64,000 bases of DNA from Atrina japonica (Eukaryota > Mollusca > Bivalvia > Pterioida > Pinnidae), in assembly GCA_030159075.1 (NCBI GenBank), contig BROG01000127.1, positions 261,001-325,000 of the forward strand, in the 5' to 3' direction. A program made the translations under genes and the position numbers. This document shows, piece after piece, positions 1-35,828 of the stretch; the first letter of the stretch is position 1; each line of letters begins with the position of its first letter. Below the pieces are notes generated by a model. It was not told the origin of the DNA. It saw only the letters and a program-made list of their open reading frames with translations, and did not search any database.

Positions 1-31
1 GAACAGACATATTATTTACACATAGATACAG

Positions 32-235
32 TTGTATAAATGCACAATTTTAGGTCACCTGAGCCAAAGACTCCTGTTGGCCTATTGTCATCAACTAAGT
101 TGTTGTCTGTCATTAACTTTTAAACCCTTTTACTTCATCTTGAGAACCAATGGGTCAATATCTGCCAAACTAGGGAGCAAGTATTCCCAGATGACCCCAA
201 ACAAAAGTTTTTGAATGAAAAGGGACAAATTGTTC
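32..235 (+). repeat. Fragment of the GGTCACCTGAG dispersed repeat
   Basis: The stretch opens with ggtcacctgag at about 53 and continues with a pyrimidine-rich segment, 'gaaccaatggg' and 'ttcccagatga'. This order of words is also seen at the left end of the large element at 18081-20928 and near 2836-2960. The 60-codon reading frame across it has no protein-like features. It is read as a dispersed repeat fragment, not a gene. Confidence 0.5.
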
Positions 236-299
236 TCAAAAGATACTACTATATCAGACATCAGACATGTATAAAATAAGTTTACAATAAATGTTTACA

Positions 300-1430
300 A
301 GAAGGTCAGTATACTGGTAGTACATGTATCTACATTTATAATGACTCCAGTGGCAATAGCTCAGACATATGGAGTGTTATATAGCATGTGTATCTAAATG
401 TACAGTGACTCCAGTGCCAATAGTTCAGACATACAGTGTTATGTAGCAAGTGTATCTACATTTAAAGTGACTCCAGTGACAATAACTTGGACATGGAGTG
501 TTATATTGCATGTGTATTGAAATGTAAAATGACTCCAGTGACAAAAGCTCAGACATGGAGTGTTTTATAGCATGTGTATCTAAATGTACAGTGACAATAG
601 TTCAGACATACAGAGTTTTATATAGCATGTGTATCTACATTTATAATGACTCCAGTGACAATAGCTTAGACATGGAGTGTAATATTGCATGTGTATTGAA
701 GTGTACATTGACTCCAGTGACAAGAGTTCAGACATATGGAGTATTATATTGCATGTGTATCTAAATGTACATTGACTCCAGTGACAAGAGTTCAGACATA
801 TGGAGTGTTATATTGCATGTGTATTGAAATGTGTAATGACTCCATTGACAATAGCTCAGACATATGGAGTATTATATAGCATGTGTATCTAAATGTACAG
901 TGACTCCAGTGACAATAGTTCAGACATATAGAGTGTTATATAGCATGTGTATCTACATTTATAATGACTCCAGTGACAATAGCTCAGACATACAGAGTGT
1001 TATATAGCATGTGTATCTACATTTATAGTGACTCCAGTGACAATAGCTCAGACATACAGATTGTTACATAACATGTGTATCTACATTTATAGTGACTCCA
1101 GTGACAATAGCTCAGACATAAAGAGTGTTATATAGCATGTGTATCTACATTTATAATGACTCCAGTGACAATGGCTCAGACATACAGAGTGTTACATAAC
1201 ATGTGTATCTACATTTATAGTGACTCCAGTGACAATAGCTCAGACATATAGATTGTTACATAACATGTGTATCTACATTTATAGTGACTCCAGTGACAAT
1301 AGCTCAGACATACAGATTGTTACATAACATGTGTATCTACATTTATAATGACTCCAGTGACAATAGCTCAGACATATGGAGTGTTATATAGCATGTGTAT
1401 CTAAATGAACAGTGACTCCAGTGACAATAG
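300..1430. repeat. 64-bp minisatellite, about 17 copies
   Basis: A tandem array whose unit runs roughly gactccagtgacaatagctc, then agacatacagagtgttatat, then agcatgtgtatctacattta. Unit starts at 966, 1030 and 1094 give a 64-bp period. Earlier units on the left are more divergent and a little shorter (58-64 bp). Short reading frames at 555-764 and 1405-1599 only reflect the repeat. A separate tandem pair of about 23 bp (cgattttgtgcagtct) follows at 1640-1695. Confidence 0.9.
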
Positions 1431-1795
1431 TACAGATCATTCATTTCTGAGAGATACATTACAAATGTATTTAAATAAAGAGTACTCATTCACAAGTGTA
1501 ATCATACAGTTACAATACAGAGTTCAATACACCCATGCAATACACAAATGTTTCTATCTTTATCATCAGACTACAGATTTTTGTAGCAGATGGATTTAAC
1601 TCAAGCTACGCTCTGATTGAATTCTTCCACTACAACGATTTTGGAACGATTTTGTGCAGTCTGATGGAACGATTTTGTGCAGTCTGATGGAACATGTAGT
1701 TTTGTCTACATGTATATATCAAGAAATGTTCTATATATTGCACTTGTTTCTTACTCCAAAATGACTCCAGATGTCACTTAATATATTACATGCAC

Positions 1796-2201
1796 AGGGC
1801 CCAAAGTTACCAAATTTACTCAATACTCAAGCTCAACTTTTATTTTCATTATTTTGACTACAGAATTGCTCATAAAACTTCAAATTTGAGTGAATAGGGA
1901 TCATGTTATAATTTTACATCAGTCACATATAAATTTTTGTGTCACACTTATGATATTCCTGTAAAAAAGGAATAAATATGTCGAATATGGTACTCAAAAT
2001 TTGAGTACATACTCAAACAATTTTTTGATATTTCTGAAGATTTCTTCGAATGAGCCATAACTTCCACCATTATTTACAATTGTATGCCATCAATATACAA
2101 ACATGTCCAGTTACAGAATAAATTTTGCTTGTTTTTTCCTTAAAATCAGGAAAAGTTAGTTGAGCTTTAGTACTGAGTAAATTTGGTGATTTCTGGCCCT
2201 T
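1796..2201. mobile_element. MITE-like element with about 45-bp terminal inverted repeats
   Basis: The left end (agggcccaaagttaccaaat, then ttactcaatactcaagctca) is matched in reverse complement by the right end (gagctttagtactgagtaaa, then tttggtgatttctggccct). The 406-bp interior is AT-rich and has no credible reading frame. The target duplication is unclear, so the superfamily is not assigned. Confidence 0.65.
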
Positions 2202-4130
2202 GATGGTTTAATATTGGAGGCTAATGTTTATGTACAGGACACTGCGGTCATGCAGAGAGTATAATATCCAAAACATTTATCATGCAGATATCGAAACCGT
2301 CTGCAGTAGGCTAAATCGTATTTATTATAGACCACGCCTATCATTCTCAGACTCGCCTTTTTCTACGAAGATAGAATATGTAGCTTTCAATTAACACACA
2401 CAATAAATCTAAGAAAGTCTAATTGATATCTCTGTTCTACCTGAAGACCAACCATGCATGTCTAGATATATAAGATTGCGCACTTACATACATTGTGTAA
2501 CTTCATTTTGTGGCGATTGATTTAAATTTAATTAGGTACAGTAACACAACAGCAAAATTGAAGATGTTTTTGGACGTTGGGCCTCAAAATAAGATTTGTA
2601 CTTGACCTTGATATGAATAGTCTGCGAATATTTGATTTAATTACTGTTATTGAAGTCCATGAAATGAAGATACATAGCCATGCAAGGAGTTTTTGGATTG
2701 CAGTTTTTTTCTTTATTTCATAAAACCAGAAATTCATGCTCATACATCATTCATTTTTCAAAACTTTGACTTCACCCAGTAAAACATGGTCAAGTTCTTT
2801 AATCTATATATCGGTATGTCAAAGGCATAATAGATCAAGGTGACCTATTGTCTCCGTAAGACATTTTTTACCTCTTTTAAAGAACCAATGGGCTAATTTT
2901 AACCAAAATTGATGGGGACTATTCCCATGTGAAGCTGCATAGAAATGTGAATAAAAAGGGTCTAGGTCCCATAGGGGCTCCAAAAGGGGCCAATAAGTAT
3001 CAGAATTTGATAGGGGAAGTAAGTCACAGGAAACATACCATAATTATAGGTTCTTATGACTTCCCTGATGCCAAGATACAATATATTAACTGGTTCAAAC
3101 ACCTATGAAATACATGTAATTGTTTTATTCGCCAATGGTGAAAAATAAATATATAAACTCTAGATGCTGGCTTGTATAGGTCAAACAGTATGACCTGGCT
3201 AATGGAATTGTGTCATGGGTTGGTCAGTCACGTCACAGCTGGGAAGCATTTCATTTAGCTTTTACCTGGCTGTCATATAATTTCTACCATACCCAAAAGT
3301 TGGAAACAGCTAAAAATGATATACCTGTAATATCAATGTGTTTTAATACAACTTTCAATGAAGCATCAAGATTTAGACTTAATTTACCGATAGCAGGTTA
3401 TAAAATGTTATAAAATAGAATCACATGACCACTTTTATGCACAATCATGGAAATCTTTCTGCGTGGCTTGTTCATAAGATTAGTACAAGTCTTGTAATGT
3501 TACAAGGCAGATGATATATACATGTACAAAGATACAGTCGTTTTATGTTTTTTTCATTTTTCAACATTTCAGTTAGATCTATATATGATAATATATACAC
3601 TTTCTGATCTTTAATTTAATGTTTATTTTTTTCTCCTGTTATTTGTTTTGCATCATTTCGCTCTATGCAGGTCCTCTAGTATTTTCATAGCTGCAAAATT
3701 CAAAGATATTTGGTAAGTCTAAAAATATGAGCATAAAACAGTGAAGGCTTTAAGATTGATTGCATCAACTCGATCAGAAGATGTTACTTACATAGATGCA
3801 TAGTACAATCTCAGTGATATTGGAATTAGCTTAAATGGGGTTAAATTAGCTTTTGTTTAGTACCAATTTCACTAATACAGCTTTTAATAATTATCTTCCA
3901 TTACTGGTAAGTACCAGAACAATTTCAATGACAGTGGATTTTAAAATTAGCTAATGTTTAGTATAATAAAGAAATACAAATGTATATCCGAAACTCCAAG
4001 TCCATTAGATTATGACACATCAGATATAACAACGGTCTCGACACAATTAACAATTGAAATTCCCAAACGGGATGGGACCAGGTGTCCAAAAGGTGTCAAC
4101 ATCTCCTGTAGCATTAAGGTTTTAGTTCAA
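2202..4130. other. Non-coding interval; one dispersed-repeat fragment, no gene recognised
   Basis: No reading frame here shows domain-like sequence or paired splice sites with coding content. A fragment of the GGTCACCTGAG family ('aaggtgaccta' then 'gaaccaatgggcta') lies near 2836-2960. A splice-site-like pair at 3671-3712 (ctctatgcag before, gtaagtct after) could be a 5' non-coding exon of the downstream protease gene, but nothing else supports it. Confidence 0.5.
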
Positions 4131-4332
4131 TGATTCATCATTCATTTAATAATAGTATTAGGATGCTGATACTTTGCATATATAGGTTATTTAGGGGTCG
4201 AATATTCATGTTTGAGGAGTAGAACAGGGAAAATATTTTAATTATTTTCTTCTTTTTTGATAAGTTTTGGACTTCTGCAGGTTAAGGTTTTGGTTGAAGT
4301 CTTTCAATGGTCCACCATTCATTTAATAATAG

Positions 4333-4580
4333 GGGCCTCCGTGGCCGAGTGGTTAGAGCATTGCGCTTTAAATCACAAGGCCTCTCACCTCTGGTTCGAA
4401 TCCCTCTAGGGTCATTTCGAATTAAGTGGGAAAGTTTGCCAGTTTTCTAGCGGAAGGTCGGTGGTCTTTACCCGGGTAACTGGGGTTTCTCCTCCACCAA
4501 TAAAAACTGGACGCCATCATATGACTGAAAGATTGTTGAGTATGGCGTTAAACAAAATATCAAATATAAAAAAAAAATAT
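4333..4580 (+). mobile_element. tRNA-derived SINE with 13-bp target duplication
   Basis: The head looks like a type II tRNA (Ser/Leu-like), with an A box tggccgagtgg at 4342-4352 and a B box ggttcgaatcc at 4393-4403. The body contains cctccaccaataaaaactgg and ends with 'ggcgttaaac' and an A-rich tail. The 13-bp direct repeat catttaataatag flanks it exactly (4320-4332 and 4581-4593). The SINE sits in the second copy of a host duplication: the words around 4120-4270 (tagtattaggatgctgatac) recur after it at 4591-4700. Confidence 0.9.
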
Positions 4581-4593
4581 CATTTAATAATAG

Positions 4594-5375
4594 TATTAGG
4601 ATGCTGATACTTTGCAAAGAGGTTCTTTAGGGGTCGAACATTAATGTTGGAGAGTAAAACTGGAAAAATATTTTAATTCTTTTCTGTATTTGTGTCCTAG
4701 GCTTACCATGTCTAGTGCAGATATACATCTTTGGTAGATAGTGATTTTGTCAATTTATATATCTTAGTGATATACCTGGTTTGGGACTATTCATTTCTCG
4801 AATTAGCCTTGTTGAACATGTATTATGGAATAAAGTGAACTGGTAGATCGAATTTGGCCAAGCCCTTAAGTCATTTAACCTTGTTACCAAGTTTGCAGAA
4901 AATCGGATAATATTTGTTGCCTTAATTGCACGGAACGAAGTGTTACAGAGGGACAAACCCAAATTTATGTCCCCCCACTTCGGAAAAATCAGGTGATAAA
5001 AACACAGCTTTAACAAAAGAGTTTTCCACTGTTAGTGGAAAGCCCTAAAATTGGAGGAAGGGTGCATCTAAATATTGTAACAAAAAGTCTTGATGGCTCA
5101 TTTTCTTGAAATTTTGATTAAATCTGTCATCCAAACTGTATCCGTCCTTGATATCTTGTAATACCAATTAATTATTTACCGTTTACATGACTGACATGTG
5201 TTTATTTAGCAATTATTATCAAGTACACTTCAAGTATCAGACAAAATAAATCCCTGTACATGATTACCAATGAGGGTTCATTTTACCCTGGCAGTAAAAC
5301 TAGGTTTGTATTTGCTTTATTTGATCTACATGTAATGAAAGACACGGTAATGGAGGATAGGTAGATTGGCATGTG
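4594..5375. other. Non-coding interval with second half of a local duplication
   Basis: 4591-4700 repeats the sequence of 4150-4270 with scattered changes and indels. The remainder is AT-rich with no protein-like frame. The 88-codon frame on the - strand at 4750-5016 has no recognisable domain and no supporting context. Confidence 0.5.
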
Positions 5376-5465
5376 TTAACCCTTTCACCCCTAAATATCA
5401 AAATGGAATGCTCTTTTCTATTGTTTAGACCAGTCTATTGTGGCTTGTCAGGTTGAAAGGGTTAA
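5376..5465. mobile_element. 82-bp MITE flanked by TTAA
   Basis: TTAA at 5376-5379 and 5462-5465 enclose an 82-bp segment that starts CCCTTTCACCCC and ends TTGAAAGGG. This imperfect terminal inverted repeat, joined directly to TTAA, is the pattern of piggyBac-type (or Kolobok-type) non-autonomous elements. The CCCTTT start is shared with the full piggyBac element at 45036-47656, but the similarity stops within a few bases. Confidence 0.6.
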
Positions 5466-6680
5466 ATGTATCAAAAAGAAAACTTTCAGTAATGATTGAA
5501 ACAAAGAAGATGAGAAGGAAAATAGATATAGAACTGAAGTTGTAAGCTTTTAAAATTTGTGCTAAATACAATCTCCTCAGATTAAAAAAAAAGAATAAAG
5601 ATAGTATTAAGGTAGGTTATCTCAAATTTGGTCCAAAAAGTAAAAATATCAATGCTAGTACATGTTAGGTTAGATATCTGATATATTCACTGAATGTTGG
5701 TATGTACAAAGATACATACTTATAAAAAGGTATGGCACATGTAAATTAGACTGACAGTCATCAAATTGAGTGAGATTTCAAGCTTTAAGGTCCTTTGTCA
5801 AATGTCCAGGCACCAAAGTAAACAGAAAAAAAAAATCAGTTAATTGCATAGTTGCATAATTGACCAGAATAGCTGATAAGGGTCTTCAGACCCCCTGGGC
5901 TTCTTGTAAAATTATCCAAATGAATTTTTAGTACAATCTTAGGGATTAGTAGATTCTTCAGTAGTTTATCGTGATACCAAACCTCAACAACATTTGAATG
6001 AAAGCTTTGTGAATTCACCATATGTATAATAACTATCTGAATAGATTCTAGCATTATTAGATTAAACAGTTGGATTTGGGTTCTAGCTATTGTAATATGT
6101 GTTATCTAACTCCACAGAACAAATATTAACATCTATATATAGCCTGTTCCAAATTTCAATATTTGCCACCAGAAAAATTTACAAGTACACTAGCCAAAGT
6201 TAGGTGTACATTGTATTTACTGTGACACAGTTTACTGTCACATCAGGTAATATTATACATCCAATAATAACTCTTAGTGAAACATTAAAGTTCAGTGTAT
6301 TGAAAACACTTCATAAAAAGTTACACAAAAATGCACCAGGTGACATTCTTGCATCTATAATGAAGGAAATATTTTGTTTGACAGGTAAAATTTAAGTTGG
6401 TACATGTCTGATAATGGTACAGGAATTGATATTTAATTTTTAAAGAGTGTCTTGTGATAAGATTTATACAAAGGAATCTTGTCATTGCTAAATAAAGGTA
6501 CCACTTACATCAGTCCTATTTTTATCTTCTTATATGTTTAACTCATCAACCCCTGAAAAACAATGGGCTCTTCTGTAAATCAATGACTTAGTCCTTAGGA
6601 CCTTCTAAGTGATTTCTACATACTTCATCATAAGATCCTTATACTTTGTAAGAAGAATCTCTATGCATGATATGAGAAGG
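5466..6680. other. Non-coding interval, nothing recognised
   Basis: AT-rich sequence with short unrelated reading frames only (for example 5836-6054 on - and 6204-6395 on +). None shows domain-like residues or a splice-compatible structure. Confidence 0.4.
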
Positions 6681-6684
6681 CATT

Positions 6685-7310
6685 TTGTCATGACCTTGAC
6701 TCATGGTCATACTAGTAATGCCAAGGTCATGGTTAGATTTTATTTTGTGACTTCTTGGCCCAAGTGTTCTTTGTAGGAAGATGGTGAATCATGACCTTGA
6801 TTCAAGGTCACTGTTGACTTTCATAGAATTTTTTTTGTCTGGTCCTTTGTTTTCCCATGCTTCATTTTTGCAACCTCATTCTTTGTACAAATTATCCTTA
6901 TGAGAATATGGTATGACTTTAACCTTGACTTGAGCTCATTCCACCCATTTCAAGGTCGTTGTAGATATGGATTGACTTTTTTCTGGTCCAGACCATATTA
7001 TTCTTATTCAATATTTCTGCATTTTCATTCTTGGCGCATATGTTTTTTTATGGGAATGTGGTGTGTCATAAACTTGACTCAAGGTCATACCTCTGAGATA
7101 AAGGTCATAGGGGACTAAGATGGAGTTTTCTTGTTGGACCAACATTTTACCGTGACCTTGACTCAAGATCATGCCACATGTGTCAAGATGATCTTTGACT
7201 TGGATGGAAATATCTTGTCTGAACCATATTTTTCTAATACTTTTTTGTGAAACTTTATTTCTGTCATAAATGTTCCTTATGGAAATGGGGTTTGTCATGA
7301 CCTTAATCAC
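6685..7310. repeat. Degenerate repeat rich in TGACCTTGA / TCAAGGTCA
   Basis: Variants of tgaccttgactcaaggtcat recur through the interval: TGACCTTGA at 6691, 6792 and 7153, TCAAGGTCA at 6802 and 7079. Spacing is irregular, about 100-150 bp. The 9-mer equals the extended half-site bound by ERR/NR5A nuclear receptors. The simplest reading is an old degenerate repeat, so any regulatory role is only possible. Confidence 0.5.
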
Positions 7311-7690
7311 AATTCACTTTGGAGAAATTACCTGCAAATGCAGAGAACTACATTCCTGTAAATTTCCTTGTTATTATATAAATACCTCCAAAAATAAACA
7401 TGACAGGCATATTACCAATATATTCCATTTGTAATACTCTTGTCCATTTATTTGAGAGATTTTCATAGGCGAAATATACATATAGACCTAGCAATTTAAA
7501 AAGTCATGATATATTGTAAGTTGCTGTTTATATGATTATGCAAAAAGAGACGACATATATGTACTTTTACTGTAGAATATATTGAAATTCAATATATGTA
7601 GTTGAAAATAAAAACTGAAAAACACATTGATTTGAATAGTTTTTCATTAAAATTTAACAATAATGGTTTACATATTTTCTTACTGTTTAG

Positions 7691-31568
<23,878 letters not shown>

Positions 31569-33283
31569 TTAAACAATCAACTTGAAGAAAATGCAGAACC
31601 AAAAACCACAACAACAACAAAATTACTTTTATCAAATAAATATTTTCTCTTGAACAAAACCTACTTTAGACTTGGAAGTAAAACTTAACAGAAAACAAAG
31701 AATGAATGATGGTCACTTTGTTAATCAATTGACTTTACTACCATTACTTTTTGTACAAATATTGATGTATAAAACTGGCAAAGGGAGATAACTTGTCACA
31801 GAAATCTTTTTGATCATAACTTTTAGTTTAAATGTAATTTTTATCTGGTTCAGAACCAGTTTCTTAGTGTACTTACATAGAATGGAAGCATACCTTGTGT
31901 TTCAGTTATTGTAAATAATTTTAAAATACAATGTTTGACCATTTATTGAGATTTCTAAGGTAACGGGTACAGGTACCTGTGCACCAACAAATGTTATGTC
32001 AGTTCTGGCTTTCCATAGCTAATTGTTACTGTATTCTCAACACCAGCAGGAAATGATATACTGCAAATGTAGTTACATGTGCACCAACAATTGATATGTC
32101 AGTTCTGGCTTTCCATAGTTAATTATTACTGTATTCTCAACAGCAGCAGCTGGTTTACTGCAAATGTACAAGTACCCATCGAACAACATGAACAGGAGAT
32201 GCAAAGTTTTATATATACATTTATTGTTTATATAATATTATTGTAAAAAAGGAAACTTCATATATCTTGATGTAAATATTAAGTTTTTTTGTTGTTGTCT
32301 AAAATGCCCCCCCCCCTTTTTTTACTCTGAATCTCTTAATCTAAGTTTAATACTCTTAACATAAACTTAAATTTGAAAATCATTTTGAGACTTAAACAGC
32401 TTCACTGATATTTGATTATTTTCTCAGGAGTTAACCTTATTTTGTTTAGAAGATTGACATATATCTCTATACAAATACTTGAAAAAGAAAACAATATTGT
32501 AGAATTGGTAAATTGTTATGACATGACGATTTGGAAAATCAAGTTGAATCCCTGGAAATTCCACTATTTAATTTTATATGTATAGGAAACATAGTTCTCA
32601 AAATACATGTATATATATATATATATATTCCAATCATAGCCATATAGCTGTAGTTGTTTAATTTATTGATATTGGTGTATTTAGAACATTTAGTGTATTT
32701 TTATTACATTTTATCAATTATACAACCAACTATAGCTCCAGCCTTCATACATGAAGCATATATTTAAATTGTAATTAGAAAATTGTCATTAAGGATCAAC
32801 ACCAACAAACACATTCCTGTAAGGCCAGAGCAAATTAATAACTTGTTTTTCAGACACAATCACACACTAAATTAATATTTCTGTTACGGGCATCATGTTC
32901 GGAAATATTTTTAGGAAAAATCAAAAGTAAGCCTTTACTACACATGGGAGATAACTCCTACAAAAAGCATGCCAAGAGTTTATAATCCCTTACATCACTA
33001 TTTTTTTCATATAGGAGTAATTTGTAAAAGCAAAGAAAAATAAAAATATTGGTAGCTCGTTTAACATAACAAGATTTGGAGTTAAAAAGTAAACATTAAA
33101 AAAGCATTTTCCCCATAAAGTCTGATGAACAATTAATTTAGCATGGCCAAATAATGAAGTTAAGCTTATCTATGAGGTAATCCAGTTTGTATATATTGTG
33201 GTTTAATACAAAAAGTTGGTTCTCATTTATGAACATTTTACATGTGTCAATCTTTAATTTGCCGTGTGTTTAGAAATATATCC
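31569..33283. other. 3' UTR and downstream flank of the protease gene
   Basis: AATAAA at 31635-31640 lies 67 bases after the stop and is the likely poly(A) signal. A tandem duplication of about 106 bp covers roughly 31975-32170 (cagttctggctttccatag twice). A C/T homopolymer tract lies near 32305-32322 and a short (AT)n at 32612-32628. No gene is seen. Confidence 0.55.
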
Positions 33284-33437
33284 AACTGTCAGGGATGTGA
33301 TTTCTTAATGGCAAGAAAAGAGGAAAATGACTCATTTCTAAGAGTTTAATGGGGAAAATAATGATTTAACATTACAGAAAAGTTTTGAAAATGGAGGAAT
33401 TCTTCTTATTGGTGGAAAATTCTCATCCCTGAACTGT
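33284..33437. mobile_element. 142-bp MITE, CAGGGATG ends, AACTGT target duplication
   Basis: The element 33290-33431 begins CAGGGATG and ends CATCCCTG and is flanked by AACTGT at 33284-33289 and 33432-33437. Its interior (aggaaaatgactcattt, gaggaatt, gaaaattctcatccctg) matches a second copy at 40634-40767, which has a different 6-bp duplication. Confidence 0.85.
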
Positions 33438-34039
33438 AATTGCTATGTACATAATACCTGGCAGTTGTCATTTTTACTAATCCCATGATGGTTGTCTACA
33501 ATCTGGAACTTGATCAATCGATCATTCAAATAATTAAGGAGTTAAAAAGTACTTAAAATATTATTGTATTGTAAGAGAATTTATTCAAGATTTAATTTTG
33601 GTAATAAAAAATATCAACTATATAGTTTTTTCTTTATGGCTTACAGAACATACTAACCTCAGTATTGTTTTGTATGAACCTGGATATATTGAAATCGAAA
33701 CGAAGGATTTTCTTTCAAAATAAACAGGGTTTTCAAATTGTATTAAAGACATCTGGTCGAGGAATCCAAATTATTTCAAATGAAGTGCGATTTCAATGCA
33801 AAAAGGTTCAACTGTGTATATATTTGCAGTGATTCAGTACAGCTTAGTAAATCCCAAGTAATTTAATTTTGAAAAAATCTTGTATTTTTCTATTTAGGCA
33901 TTACATTTCTTTACTGTTGCCAGAAAAGGAAGCAATAGGGGTCGAATTTTTCTCTAGGAATTGCATTTCTCAGGGATATTTAATTTTGTGGTATTTCAAT
34001 GAACCACAAATATAGCAAAATCAAATCCCCCATGAATAA

Positions 34040-34465
34040 AAGCAATTATACAGTACTTATGATGGCTTAGTTGGTGTAGCAATTGACAATCAGAAGGCCC
34101 CGGGTACAATTACTACCAAGTCTTTAAAAAAGGTCCCCGTTCCTTCGTCACGAGTTCAGGGCAAGAAGTTGCAGTTATTCTGGGCGAGATTGAAGTGCAA
34201 TATCAATGCATTGGCGCAAGTCATTATCACTGGAAAAATTGGTGTTAATTAAACTATAACTGATGATGCGTCCATACAAGAGGGGAAATTCTTGGTGTGA
34301 CAAAGGACAACAATTAATCTCATTGTATTGTTGTTTTACCTCCCACTCATATGGAGACATCACCAAATGCAAGTGAAGGGCTTCAAATTTTGGTCGTATG
34401 CTCTGCGCTTATGACCATTGAGCAGTCAGGGTTCTTTAATGTGCTGACACCTACCATGCTTTTTT
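34040..34465. mobile_element. SINE material: short tRNA-like head (+) and second-family SINE copy 2 (-)
   Basis: 34055-34110 (gatggcttagttggtgtag then ccccgggtacaatta) resembles a tRNA-like promoter head on +. From 34325 to 34465 the words attgttgttttacctcccac, atggagacatcaccaaatgc, gaccattgagcagtcagggt and tctttaatgtgctgacacct match the SINE at 9660-9930, head missing. The frame at 34351-34668 starts inside this repeat and is not considered coding. Confidence 0.55.
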
Positions 34466-34959
34466 TAATAATAAATAAAACAAACTCTTGTGACTTCATG
34501 TGCTATGTAGTAAATCCTAAGCATGAACATGTTATCAACAGATCAATGATTTTAAAAATCAGAATTATTTTATTAACAGATGTCCTACATGTGAAACCTT
34601 CAAATTATCCATGTCATCAGCTACCACAGGTCAGATGTCAAAGTTTGACCAAAGTAATCTACAAGTGAGAATACTTTCAGTCTGGTGTACATTCAGAGCA
34701 CACTCTGGACTCTGAAAAACATGAGCCAAAATATTGTCCAATCAAGACTTTTTTTCAGTCAATTGAAATTTTGATAAGCCAGGTAAATAAATATTTATAC
34801 CAAATGTCTTTAAATCTTACACAACATGGTGACAAGTGCAATCAATATATACATGTGGTAAATCATTTGCATGTCTGGAGGTTTACTTGATTGGGGAAAT
34901 TTTCTGGGCAATTCTGTTGTTACCAATCAAGCATGTCCATTACATATGGCTTCCCATAG

Positions 34960-35345
34960 AAAGGTTTCTGCAAAGTCTGGTTAAAATCAAACCAATGATT
35001 GTTCAGAAGTAAACCAACGGCTCCATCGAGCCTGTATCGCTCACCTTTAGTAAAAATTCTACCGAAAAAGAAAATTTTCTGAACATTTTTGCTTTTTTAC
35101 ATTTCTCTATCTATTATACTTTTCAAGATAATTGCCAAAAACATGAAAAATCCACTCAAATAACACCATAACCGTACACCTAACAATTTCCACCTTGTTG
35201 ATTTTTTTTATAGATCTTTGCATGCCAAACATTTTTGCTTCTTTCAATTTCTCTATCATACTTTTCAAGATAATAGTCATAAAAGTATGACAGACAAAAA
35301 CAGTCTGCAATAGCTCACCTTGAGTTTTTGGCTCATGATGATAAA
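34960..35345 (-). mobile_element. Fragment of the GGTCACCTGAG family, reverse orientation
   Basis: Reverse complements of words from the 150-bp module at 19780-20560 occur here: acttttcaagataatwgyca, aaacatgaaaaatcaac-like runs and tagatctttgcatgc, present twice, ending at gctcaccttgag near 35312-35325. No protein-like frame is present. Confidence 0.5.
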
Positions 35346-35729
35346 TTTAATGACAAGACAAACAAATCATTAAGCCCAAGAGAACATTTATTAATCATGA
35401 CATTACATTGTGACATAGTTAAACCATGAAATAACTGTAAGAATTTTTAATGATCTTTAACACTATAGTTATTTTGTGTAGACAAGAATGAGAAATACTA
35501 ATTAACATGATCGGATGATTTTTCCATGCAAATTTAAAAAAAAAAAAGGACAAAAATCTTAAAAAGTTGAAAATTAATTATGTTCTCTAGACTAGATAAA
35601 AAGCTTTACATGATCTCCACTGAAAATATCTAATATACAAAAGATGAAAGTGATAAAGTAATATGAATTATGATCATATGAAAACGTAACCCATGAAGAT
35701 GATATTCTGCAGTTCCAAATTGACATTAT

Positions 35730-35735
35730 TTTATT
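35730..35735 (-). terminator. Poly(A) signal of the hnRNP U-like gene
   Basis: AATAAA on the - strand, 94 bases past the stop codon at 35829. A further AATAAA on - at about 35387-35392 could serve a longer 3' UTR. Confidence 0.6.
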
Positions 35736-35828
35736 ACACTACAACAAAGAAATTTTTAAACACATATATATGATGTTTCCCAACAGTAGCATGAGTATGT
35801 TTAAGCTGCCTTGACCTTGATAAAACAT

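Noticed and set aside
300..1430. CRISPR-like regular spacing of repeats here and in the 36-, 47- and 56-bp arrays
   Set aside because: These are head-to-tail minisatellites with no unique spacers, in a eukaryotic genome with spliced genes.
3671..3712. Possible 5' exon of the protease gene between ctctatgcag and gtaagtct
   Set aside because: Only 42 bases, with stops in the frames examined and no signal-peptide-like coding. Splice-site words of this quality occur by chance.
4333..4420. A functional tRNA gene
   Set aside because: A and B boxes are present, but the folded arms are imperfect, the sequence continues into a SINE body with an A tail, and target duplications flank it.
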